From contig JAEHOE010000032.1 in NCBI GenBank assembly GCA_016858145.1, positions 496,001 to 560,000 of the forward strand: a stretch of DNA of 64,000 nt. Direction: 5' to 3'. Below the pieces are notes generated by a model. The model was given only the letters and a program-made list of their open reading frames with translations. It made no database searches and was not told where the DNA came from. The position numbers were made by a program, and so were the translations under genes. Source of the stretch: Edaphochlamys debaryana. Its lineage: Eukaryota; Chlorophyta; Chlorophyceae; Chlamydomonadales. Shown here piece by piece: positions 11,257 to 22,825 of this stretch; position 1 is the stretch's first letter, and every line of letters starts with the position of its first letter.

Positions 11257-14200
11257 CTACTGACCGCTCCCCGAGGTGCCCCAAGAGCGCCGGACAAAGT
11301 GTCCCGGCATCGACTGCCGCGTGGGCGGGTGCGGCGCCGCCGCCAGCGGCGCAACCGCCACGCTGCGCCCCACCGCGGCCCCCGCGCCGCCGCCACCGCC
11401 ACCCGCCAGGGCGGCGCCCGCCGCCGACCCCACGCCGCCGTGCCCTCCCGCATGACCGGGACCTGCCGGGTTGTTGCTGTGGAGCCAATCCTCCAGAGCC
11501 TGGGGCTCGGGATTGTGGCGCGCGCCGACCCGCCCCGACCCTGTCTTGAGCCACAACGGCGCCGGCGCGGGGCCGTCGCCAGGCGCCGGCGGCGCGTGGG
11601 CCGCCAGGTCGGCGGCGGCGGAGGCTGCCGCCGCCGCCGCCACCTCCGCGTTCTTGATGGTCCGGTGACCGCCCTCGTGTCCAAAGGCTTCATTGCAGGA
11701 GGAGAGGTCGTCGAGGGGGTCGATGGGACCCAGGGCGGTGCCCATGGCGGCGGCGAAGGCGCTGGCGGCGGCGGCGGCCTGGCGGCTGTGGATGCGCGCC
11801 CAGGCCTCGACGGCGTCGCGGTGGAGCCCTGGCGGCGCCGCCGCGGCGGCGGCGCCGGAATCGCTGCCCGCCGCCCGCCGCAGCGCGGCGGTGCTTGCCT
11901 TCAGCACGGCTTCCGTCAGCGGCAGGCCCGTGGCAGGGGCCATGCGGGCCGGCGGCGGCGGCAGCGGCGCCGACGGCGCGCCAGGCAGCTGCATGGCAGC
12001 GTCGCCTCCGGCGCCGCCGCCGCCACCCATGCTGGCGGCGATGGCGGCAGCGGCGGCGGCAGCCGCGACGCCCATGGAGTGGGACTTCTGGACGGGGGCT
12101 GGTGGCGGCGCCGCCGCCGCCGCTGCCGCCGGCCCTGCCGCCGCTGTCGGCCCGACGGCGCCGCCAGCAGCGGCGGAGGCTTGCGGCGCGAGGCCGGAGC
12201 CAGCCAGACGGTGGCGTGCGGGGTGGTGCTGGGCGGTGCTGCGGTGGGAGGCCTGGCGTTGGAGGGGGAGCAGGTAGTGTGGCTGGGAGGCGGGCGCGGG
12301 GGCGGCGGCCGGGACGGTGCCGCTGGGGCCGCGGGGCGAGTGCCCGGCGGCGCCGCCGCCGCTGCTGAAGCTCGAGTGGCTCAGGTTGCTGCGGGCAAGG
12401 AGGGAAAGAAGGAGGCAGACCGCACGAACTTGGAGAGGCCGAAACGGCAGAGAGCAAGCTCAGGTTGCGGGCATAGGGGGCCTACTACAAACACCCCTTT
12501 GCTGGAACGGAACCCCTCGCAGCCCTGCCCTGCCCTGCCTTGCCCACTGGTCTATAACCCCGGGCTCACCTCGGCCGCCGCGGCTGCGCCGTCCGGCTCA
12601 GCCGGGGGTTGAGGCTGCCCGTTTGCATCGCCGGCCCCGGCATACCCCGGTCCCAACCGCCGCCGTGTGGGTGGCCGGCAGACGGCCCGCCGCCGGGCAG
12701 GGCCGGCTCGGGCTGGTGCGGCCAGCGGTTGGGCGGTTGGGCGTTGCGGAGTTCGTTGGCGGCGGCCGCCGCCTCCGCATTCAGCGTCGCGAGCGTTACG
12801 CCCGGCTCGATGCCGACTGACCGTACGCGCAGAAGCTCAACCGCCAGCAACCGCCGCGCCTCTACGGAGTCGAACCGTCGCGATCCTTCCCCGCCGTCAG
12901 TCTCTGTGCCCGTCTCGCTGCCCTCACCGCCGTGCCCGCCGCCGGCGGCGACGGCGGCGGCGCCGTTAGCAAGTGCACCGTCGACCCTGCTGCTGCTGCT
13001 AATGCTCGCGGCTCCCACGCCGTCACGTGACGCGAAGTACGGCGCGACGGGGGCGGTCTCGGCTGCCCTGGCGGCGCCATCGACGCCGGCGCTGGCGGTG
13101 CCGTCGGCGGTCCAGGCGGTGACGCCGGCGGCAGCAGGACCGGCGGCGGCGGCGCCGTTGGCGCTGACCAGCATGCCGCCGCCGTGGCTGGTGCGGCCGC
13201 CGAAACCAGCATTGGTCTGTGTGCGGGTGGTCCGAGGCTGCTGGTACCAGCCCTGCTGGCGACTGGGCTGGCGGCTGAGGGACACCCCATCCGGCAGGGC
13301 CCCCAGCTCCGCCCGCTGCTCCCCCGTCGTCTCCTCCGAGAGCAGCTCTGCGAGACCCAGGCCCATGCCGCCGCCAGCAGCGGCGGCGGCGCCGTTGCGC
13401 CGCTGTGGCCAGCCCTGCGCCGCCGCCGTCGCTGCCGCCCTGCTGTCGTCGGCGCCGCCGCCGATCTGCTGCGGCAGATCGGCCCCGATCTGCTCCGCCT
13501 CCAGATCATCGTCGTCGCCGCCGCCGCCCAGGCTCAGGCCCAGGCCCAGGCCCAGGCTGGGCCCAGGCACGGTAGCCCGAAGGTCGTGGCGTCCCATGGA
13601 GAGGCGGTGCATGAGCGGGGCCAACCGACTGCCCGCTCCCACCAGAGCGCCGCCGGAGGACAGTTGGGGCTGCAGGCCCAGGCCCTCCTCGCCGCCGTAC
13701 GCCCCCACCGTGGGCCTCCGCTGCAGCGCGCCTGCCGCCGTACCGCCCAGGCCCAGGCCCAGGCCCGAGCCCATGGTTGAGTCGGGGAGCTGCGACGCCG
13801 TACGGCTGTTCGTACGGAACAGCGGGTTGTTGGACACGCGGTTGGGGCTGTTGCGGCCGAAACCCTCCAGCCCCGGGCCCAACCCGGGCCCACCCTCGCC
13901 CCAGGGGTCTGCCGCTGGCAGCCCAATGCTCCCCGATCCCGGCCGGCCGCTGAGGGAGCCGGGGGCGCGGGGGCAGGGCGAGTGGAACCGTGGAGACTCC
14001 GGTCGGGATCTGCCCCCAATGGGGATGGGGACAAGGGCAGAATCAGGGCTGGGCTCGCCGGCTGCGACCGCCGAGCCGCCGGCGGAGAAGCGGGAGGAGT
14101 GTTGGGAGCGGGCGCGCGATAGGGCTGTGCGTAGCTCCGGGGGGTGGGTGGCGGGGCCACCGACCTGCAGCGGATCTTCCTCCTCAGCACCAAGCCCCGC

Positions 14201-17200
14201 AGGGGCCGGGCCCCAGATGGGCAGGATGGCGTTACGCGACGGCGCGCGGCCGAGAGAGCCGGCACCCCCCCCGCCGCCGGGGATGGGTATGGGGCTGGAC
14301 GGGTTGCCCGTGCTGCCGCCGTGCGATGGGCCGGCGCTGGTGGGCCCGGCTCCCGGGGCCGCAGCCAGCGAGGCACGGTTGGAAAAGCCGCGCGAGATGC
14401 GCTGCGCTAGCGTGCTGAGCTTGCTTGGCTCGGCGGCGGCGGCGGCAGGGGCAGCCCCGTCGCCGAAGGCGTTGGCGGAGCCCTGCCCGGCTTGATGTGG
14501 GTTGGATGACGCCACGCCTTTTGATGTGGTGCGGAGCAGCAGGGACGACGCAGCCTTGCCTAGGGGCGCTGATGTCGGCTGATCGGGTGCCGGCGCCGCC
14601 GCCAGCGCCGCCGTGACGCCGACGGCGACGGCGCCGTCGCGCGGCGTGCCGCCGGCGCCAGGGGAGCCGGCGTGCGGGGAGTCGCTGAACCAGCCCGACG
14701 GCCGGTGTGCGGTGAGGTGGAGGCTGCCGCCGCCGCCGCCGGCACCCCCGCCGCCGCCGGCGATGGCAGGGCTGCCGCTGCCTGCGTTGCGGCTGCTCAG
14801 GCCGCCGCCGTTGTTCGAGGTCCTGTGCGCCCAGGTTTCGCCAGCGGCACCGCCTGACGGCGCCACGGCCCGGAGGCTGCCGCTGGCCCCCAAGCTCGTC
14901 CGCGCAAAGGGCCCGACGGCGCCGCCAGCGCCGATCACGGCCATGCCATTCTGTGACACGGTGTGCACGAAGGGCGAATCCTCGACCGCGAGGCGGCCCG
15001 CCGGCCCTTCGGCGATGGTGGCGATGGCCAGGCCGTTGGCGCTTATGCGGTACGGCGCACCGCCCGTACCGCCGCCTGCCGTACCGTTGTCGCTGCGGCG
15101 GCGGTCGACGGCGGCGGAGGCGGCGATGCCGAGCATCGTAACGCCGCGAGACCCCTCCGCCTCATCCACACACCGCATGGGGGTTACTGCCTGGACCTCG
15201 GGGTCTCCGCTCAGGGGCGCCGGGACGGCCCCGGCCGCGGAGGGCGAGTGAGCGGGCAGGGCCAAGGGCCCAGGCACAGCCAGGCCCCGGCCGGAGGCGG
15301 TGCCCGTGAGGGCCGGGGGGGCAGTGGCGGTGGCTGTGGCAGTGCCGGTGGCGGAGGTGGCGGCGGCGGCGGCGGGTGGGGCGCCGTCGGGCAGGGGCGC
15401 TTGGAGGGTGTCGAAAAGCTGGCGTCGGGATGAGGCCGAGGACTTGAGAATGGACCGCTGCGGGGTGGGGCGGAGCGGGATGCGAAAGGGAGGGCGGAAA
15501 GGGGCGGGTTCAGAGCCATTACGGCCGGCATTGCTGCGCCTTCATGTCCCCGTATTAGAGCGTTGCACTTGGCTCTCGAGGCGCGCACGCTGCTAGACAG
15601 CGTTCCGAGGACCCCGCCGTTACCGTACCTGCGGCTGCACTGACAACCCCGGCGGCGCCGCCTTCTTCGCCGTACGACTGCCGCTGCCGCCGCCGCCGCC
15701 CGCCAGCGCCGCCATCTTGCCGCCGCGGATCATGAAAGTGTCCGAGATGGCACGTGACAGCGATTTGGACGAGCGGACGCGCTTCGCAGTATCCACCGAT
15801 CGCGGCATGCCTGCCTTGCCGAGCGACGAGAACTCGTCCATCCCGGCATCAGTATCTCCGTGCTGGGCGCCGCGCCGGCCAAAGCAGCCCAAGCAGCTCG
15901 CCAGGAAGCCGCCACCACCGCCGCTGCCGCTGCCAGCCCCCGAGACAGCATACGCAGAACCCGGGCCCGCGCCTGCGCCTCCGCCTCCGCCGGTGCCAAA
16001 GCTCGCGCTGGCACCGAAACGGCCGCTGCCGCCCGCAGTCAGCCCGCCTAGCCCCGCTCCGCCTGTGTGCCCTGCGCCGTTGTTGCTAATCCGTGCCCCC
16101 GGCTCGGATACGCCTGCTCCTGCGCCTGCGGGCGCCCCGCCGCCGCCGAGCAATGCGCTCAGACCGGAGGCGGAATGGCGGGGCGGCGGCATAGCGCTCG
16201 AGGTACCGCCACTCGCGGTGTGCGTCCTGCCGTACGTGCTGCCCGCCGACGCCCGGTCGGTCACGGGCGCCGAGATGCGATCGCCGTACGGCCCAGAGAC
16301 GCGCTCCCCGCCGTGCGCCCCGACGGAAGGCCTGTCCGGCAGAGCGTACGGCGCCGACACGCGCTCGCCGTAGTGTACGACCCCAGACGAGCCCCGATCG
16401 CGATCGCCGTACACCACAGACCCTCGCTCCGCCAGCGGCGCCGAGGCCCGGTCCGTGAACACAGAAGAGCCGGCCCCAAAGGGCCCCGATCCCCGGTCCG
16501 TGAAGGCAGGCCCAGACCCTCGGTCAGTGAACGCCGCCCCCGAGCCCCGCTCGGAGCTATACTGACGCGACGCGGCGCCGCCGACGGAGGCGGGCAGCGA
16601 CGGCGTGCCGCCGCCGATCCCTGCCGCCCCGCCGCCGCCACCGATGCCGCCACCGCCGGTCGACAGCAGGCTGCCGCGCGGCGTGGCGCCTGCGCCCAAC
16701 AGCGACGCGCCTCGGCCGCTGCCAATGGCGGTCATGGCGCTGGTGCTCCGGGAGTTGCCCACGAAGGAAGGGGCAGGGCTGCCGCCGGCGCCCGCGCCCA
16801 AGCCCGTGGCGCCGGCGGCCGCCGCGGCGGTGGCGGAGGCGCGACCCGAGGAGGCGGAGGCGGCGCCGGCGGAGCCCGCCGACCCCGTCCGGGAGAGCGG
16901 GTTGGAGTTGCCGCTCCCGCCCGCTGCATGCTGCTGAAGCCGGGCCACAGCCGGGTGGGCGCTGGGGATGCCCCCACGCAGGGCCAGAGCGAAGCCGCGC
17001 TGACCCGCGGACCCCACGGGGCCGCCTGCGGCGGCACCGGGGTCTGAAGAGCGCGGGCCGCTGTTGGGGCCCCCCACAACGCCCCCGCCGCCCAGGCCCA
17101 GGCCCAGGCTCAGGCCCCGGGGAGGCCCAACCGGGCCCCCCACGCCGACCATGGCCGCGTGGTGCGGCACGGGCCCGCCGAAGCGGTGCAGCGGCGACTC

Positions 17201-17755
17201 CAGCATGGCCACCTGTAGCGCGTTGGCGGGCTTGATGTGGGTCACATGTGGGTCGCCGGGCACGATGGCGGGCCGCGAGGAGCCGTGCCCGTGCCCGCCT
17301 CGTACATCCCCCCCGCTCGAAGCCGCCGCGCGCTGGTACTGCGCCAGCGTGGTGCGGGGCGGGGGGCCCTGAGCCACGGAATGGCCGCTAGTGGCTGAGC
17401 CCATGACTACGGTGGCCGGGCCCGAGGGGAGGTCCTCCGTGAGCGTCAGCGTGTGGCCGCCTGGGCCCGTGCTGCCCGCGCCGCCGCCGCCAAGCGCGTT
17501 GAACAGCGCCGCGCCGCCGCCCCCGACCACCCCAATGGAACGGATGGAGCCGAGAAGCCGACCCGAGCCCGTGCGGCGCTGCAAGGGCGGGCTGCCGCCC
17601 TGGGTGGAAGGGGACTGAAGCTGGAGCGGAGGGCCTGGGCCCGGGCCCGGGCCGGGGAGGGTGGGGCCCAGGCCCGGGACGTACGCGTCCCGCGGCGAGG
17701 GGTCCCGCGGCTGTAGCACCGGGGAGCCCAGGGAGGGGGCAGTGACGCGGCGCAT
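11257..17755 (-). CDS. Giant Gly/Ala/Ser/Pro-rich disordered protein
   Basis: Not recognised. Three minus-strand exons, 15629-17755, 12570-15457 and 11257-12388, join with GT-AG borders and matching phases into about 2048 residues. The sequence is almost all low-complexity G, A, S, P and R. Within it are short conserved-looking islands: FLASCLGCFGRR and SKSLSRAISDTF in exon 1, a degenerate DRGSGP/ERVSAP repeat in exon 1, and recurring S-x-N-G motifs (ISANG, VSQNG, TSNNG, VSANG, ISNNG). Many RxxS/RxS sites could be kinase targets. No membrane helix or catalytic domain was found. A pyrimidine-rich stretch just upstream of the ATG suggests a further 5' exon, so the N-terminus may be incomplete. 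In such GC-rich DNA long frames also arise by chance; the splice agreement is the main support. Confidence 0.6.
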
Positions 17756-19893
17756 GGCGTACGGGTGCCGTACGCCGTACGCCGCTGGTGCCTGCGGGGG
17801 GCTGCGGAGCCTGGCGGGCAGGGGGGGAACGCGTGGAGGGGGCGGACGGAGGGGTCAGATGGGACAGGAGGAGTTGCAGCAAGCACGAGGAGTTGCCAGT
17901 GCTGGGGTCGTGTCAGGTTCGAGGCGGGGAGACCACCAGGTTGCTACTTAGGTAGGCGATAGGAATACGCACGGACCTGCCCGGGCCTGTACAGGCTAAG
18001 GGGGAGGCGCGGGGCCGGGCAAGACGCCTCACCCGGAGACGGTCACGTCGACCTCCGAAGGGCCATGTCTAGCCGCGAGGCACGCCCCTCGCGTGGCACC
18101 ATTGCCTCTCCTCTGTTGCTGCTAGTTTGCTCCCGCAACCGCGCGCCTGCTGGGGATGGGTATGGTATGGCGATGGTATGGCGCCTGAGAGTGAATAGAG
18201 TCCTGGCCTCCCCGAGAAGTAATGGACAGTCGCAGCTCTGCCCATCCCCATTGCTGCGGACCGTTCAGCGTGTACCGGCCACCGAGCATGTGGTGTGTGA
18301 AGACCTCTTGACCCGAGCAAACTGCAATAAAGCTGGCTAAGCACAATTGCAGCAGGGCCCAGAAGCTGCTGGCTACGACCCAAAACTCGCCCGTGGACAG
18401 GCGCGTCTCAGGGTGCGCCCGGTCTTCTCCTGTGTCTAATACTCATTCCACAGCTCACTAAGTCTGTTCGCTATCACACGCCAGTGTGGCGGACGCCAAG
18501 TGCGAAGACATTGCGAGAATGCGCGTGCGCACCGCAAGTTGAAAGGCTGTGTCGCGATGCACTACGGTGGTATCACAAGTGAGAATTGCGGTGCGCGTCC
18601 ACGGAAGAGTGCGTTAGACATGGTTCTGGCACATCTCAACCCACGCTCGGTCTCGCGGGGCTTTCCAGTTGCACTCGGTCTCTGAGCAGCCTTTCCCCTG
18701 CCCACGACGCTGCTGCTTGAGCGCCACACAGAGCGACCTCTCGCGACTGCCGGTTTGGCGCCAACGTTCTTGACACGCGGGGGGCCACCGAGACCCGCCC
18801 GACCCGCCCCACGACAGCCCCGCTCGGCCCCCCGCGCGTAACGGCTCGGCCCGCCGCCTAAGACGGGTAGGCTCAGTCAAGCCGAGCGGACGTCTCGACT
18901 TGGCGCCGATGCAGCTCCGTTACCTAATACCTCCTAACGTGAAGCCCGCCTCCGTAAAGCCACGAACCGCCTGCCGTCCGTAGAGTGTGCGGCCACGTCT
19001 GGACAGCGGCAGTACGAGCACTCCGTAAAGCTGCTGTATTCCCTCCCACCCCCGCCTCCTTCGCCTTCTAACCCCAACGTTTTCCTTAGAACCCCGACGC
19101 CGAGTCGTGTAAGGCGCTGGGCAAGAAGGAGGCGGGAGGTCATGTGCGGCGGTCCAACCTACACCCCGTTGCCTTGGCATCCGCTCCCACACTCCTTCCA
19201 GTCGCCGCCTTCTTCTCCCATCCCCTCATCCGCGCCGCAAAGGGTCACGGACAGGACTCACAGGCGGAGGTTACCCATCCAGAGGTCCCTCCCGGACTCC
19301 CCACGCAGGGACCCAAGGGTCAGACGTGGGCGCTGACACCGCCGCGGTTTCCTTCGGCCCCCTCCCCCGCCCGACGATTCAGCTTCCTGGCCAGTGGCCT
19401 CTTCATGCCCCCTGCCCCTCCTCGTCGGTCGGCTGCGGCTTGTGGGGGAGCTGCGCTCGAGCCAGGGCGACGTGGAGCCTCGCTGGCGACTGCGGCGCAC
19501 CCGAGGCCCTGATGCGCGCCCCGTCGCCTTTTGCGCAATGCGCCTGGAAGCTACAGCGCGTCCAAGCGTTTGTGCGCGGTATCGAACAAGATGCCGCTAC
19601 TCGTCTGCAGCCGAGCGCTGCAAGCTTTTGCCACCTCACACGGCACCTCCACGCGCTGCGCCGAGGCTTGAGCGCGCTGCACCCAGCCAGCTCAGGCCCT
19701 GTTGCCACCTAACACGGGCCTGTCAAAGCGCCTTACGACGCCCCAATAACCACACCGTTCTGCGGAGTGCCGCCCTGAACGAAGCCGCAGGGCCGAGCCG
19801 CGCCCCCACAGCCAGCGCCGGGCCAGCGCGCTGCACAGTCCGCCGGCCCCCGTCCCGAGGGGAGCCTCCCGAGCGCCCGGCGGCCCCCATCAG
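17756..19893. other. Divergent intergenic region
   Basis: Lies between the minus-strand disordered-protein gene and the plus-strand PIN-like gene, and should hold both promoters. The part next to 17755 is pyrimidine-rich on the minus strand (about 17790-17880) and ends in CCCCGCAG, like an intron 3' end. No clear TATA box and no convincing additional exon was seen. Confidence 0.5.
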
Positions 19894-22792
19894 ATGGCCT
19901 GGTCTCTGCAGCCCGTGGTCAACGTCGGGATCCAGATCCTGGCCGCCATCGGGCTGGGATGGGCCCTGGTGAGATGGCGGATCCTGGATGGAGAGAAGTA
20001 CATGCCGCAGGTGGGCAGCCGGGGGGGCAGGGAGGGGGGGAGAGGGTGTATGTGTGCGGACTGCGGAGGGAGGGGGGGTTGAGGTGTGGGGACACACAGA
20101 CCGGGAACACCGGGAGGCAGGGGCAGTTTTGTGCTGTGGACGTGTACGGGGGGTGCCCTTCCCTGACACGCAACCCTCAACTCTTCCCCCCTCAACCCTT
20201 ACCTCCCTCCCTGTCAGGTCAACACCCTGGTACTGTGGGTGGGCATCACGGCCCTCAACGGATACTACCTGGGGCTCAAGCTGGATCTGTACGACGGAGA
20301 GGCGTGGAGGTGGGGTCGGGGTGGGGGGGTTTGCAAAGGGGAGGGCCAGGAAGGGAGGGAGCTTGGGCGTCCATGCCGGTTGCGGGGAGTTGGGAGGGGC
20401 GTGAAAGAGGTCGGCCAAGCACGGAGGTACTGCCGGCAGGAGAAGGGGCCGGGAGACGGGATTGCCTTAAACACGTGACCAGCCTTGCGCTTGCCGTACG
20501 CCTGCCTACCCGCCGCCCTCTCTTCCTCTGCTGCCGCTACCGCCAGGACCCTGGCGGCCTACATTCTGTGGATCGTGCTGACTCAGGCGGGGATCGTGGT
20601 GTGGTGCCTGGCCAAGAGGTGCGTGGGGCGGGGGCGGGGGGCCGGTAGGGAGGGAGGGAGGTCGGGTCCCCCAGGCTGAGCGGATGTGGGCCTAGCGCCC
20701 GGTGTGCGGTGCCGAGGCTGAGGTGGAGAGAGCGCTGCGAATGAGCTGCTGTGCGCTGGCCCCTGCAAGGGCAGCCCCGCTGACGCACTGCTGCCAGCGG
20801 TCCCTCCGCCCCAGGTGGCGCTGCCGGCGCCTGAGGCGGCTGCGCAGTGGGGGGGGTGACGACCTGGCGGGAGGGGGGGCGAGCGGCAAAGCGGCGGCCT
20901 CAACCGGTGTGGCACAGCAGCAACAGCAGCAGCAGGCGGCGGCGGCGGAGGAGGAGGAGGCGGTGCTCCCAGAGATTGCGCTGCTGACGCTGGTGGGTAA
21001 CCCGGGGAGAGTAAGCCAACAAGCAGCGTGTAGGGCAGCGGGCCGCCACACGAGGCTTAAGCCGGTTGTCTTGACCGGACTTGTGCTTGTTGTTCGTCCC
21101 GAGTCAACCGTACCAACTGCTCAACCGCTCCAACCGCAGATCCTAACCGCCAACAACCTGGGCATGATCGGGCTGCCCATCATGGACGCCACGTTCGGGG
21201 ACCCGGGCCGCCGCGTGGCTCTGCTGACGGGTGGGGGGGAGGGGGGTTGTGGGGGGAGATGGGAGGGCAGGGGTTGCGGGGGAGGAGGGGCTGCGGGGGG
21301 GAAAGAGGGGCTGCAGGGGGCTCCTTGGGGCTGCAGAAGTGAGAAAGAGAGGTGAGGGTGTCGCCGTGATTACTGGCTACCGTTGGTCCCCTGCCCACTT
21401 GCCACCGGCCAACGCCGGCCCGGGGCGCCGGCTTGGGCACTGGTGACCCCGCCCCCTCCCTCCGCAAACCGCGGTGCCCGAACCTTGCAGGCATCCCCGT
21501 CATGGTGTGGGTCATCCCCTTCGCCATCTTCGCGTTCGAGCTCAACCGGGCTAGCAGCACGGCACAGCACGCACAGCACGCGGCCGGCGCAGCACAGCAC
21601 GCACAGCACGCACAAGGACAGGGGGAGGGGCAGGATCCCTCAAAGCACGCGGGCCCGACCGAACCGCCGTCGCCGCCGCCGCGGCTCTCGGATGCGGGGC
21701 TCGAGGGAAAGATCATGAACGGCGAAAAGGGGTGCAGCGGTGTGCCAGTCATTAAGCCAAATAACAGCAATGGGATAGTAGGCACGGGCGGGGCTGACGG
21801 CGGCGGCGGCCTGCGGCGCCGCAGCACCGCCGCTACTGCGGTGGCGGTGGCGGAGGCGCGCTCCTCGTCGACGGCGCCGGCGGCGGCAGCGGCGCCGGCG
21901 GGGCCTGCCGAGGCGGGGTTGTCGCTGCGGTGGGTGTCGCTCGGCGGCGGCGGCGGCGGCGTGGCGGTGTTGGTGGGCACGGCGGCGGCAGTCCCTGCTA
22001 CGGAGCTCAGCAAGGTACGTGTGGTACGAAAATGGTACGTGTGGCACGTGTGGGTGTCCAATCTCTCATTTTCTCTTGCTCGTCTGCGCGCGCCCTCCAA
22101 ACTGGCTAGGTTTCCGCTCAGCCGCGGATGGGCAGCATGGGTGTCGGCGCGGCCGCTGCCCCTTCAACAACGCCCTTCGCCTCCGCCTCCGCCGCCCCAA
22201 GCTCCGCCGGCACCGCTGCCCCCGCCGACCTCACCCTGCCTGGGTCCATGCTGGACGCCGCCGCCGCCGCCAGGGCCGCCGCCGCGGCGGATGACCCGCT
22301 GGCGTCGCCGCCGACGTCGCCGACAGCGGCTGCGGCGGCGGCAGCGCGCCGCTACCCGCCTCCGCCAGCCGTGTCCCCGTTTGCGGCGCTGGCTGGAGCC
22401 ATCGTGTCGCCCTTCACCGCCGCCATCGCCCCCGCCGGCCGCGCTGGCGTTGGTGCCGCCGCCGCCGCCGCCGCCGCTGCCCCTGCCGCCGCTGCACCGC
22501 CGCCGGCGGCCGTGCCCCGCCGCAGCGACTCCCTGGGACGGCGCGCCGGCGGTGGCGCGGGAAGCCTCCCTAGCGGCGGCGGCGGCGGCGGCGGCGGCGC
22601 GCTGCCGCTGCCGCCGCTGTCGACAGTGCCGTCGGGGGATGCGGACCTCGCCCCCGAGGGGCCCTCCCTGATGACCCTGACGGCGTCGTTCCCGCCGCCG
22701 CCGCAGCAGCCCTGCCCGTCGGAGGAGCCCGCGCCCGCGCCGGCGGCGGCGGCGCTGCCGTCAGCGGCCTCCATTGCATCGGCGGCGTCCCT

Positions 22793-22825
<33 letters not shown>

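Noticed and set aside
11299..12612. 437-codon plus-strand open frame rich in Arg and Gly
   Set aside because: Antisense to exon 3 of the disordered protein and crossing its intron; composition reflects GC-rich triplet repeats.
12609..14495. 628-codon plus-strand open frame
   Set aside because: It is the antisense shadow of the long exon of the minus-strand disordered protein. It is Arg/Pro/Ala noise with no matching splice partners.
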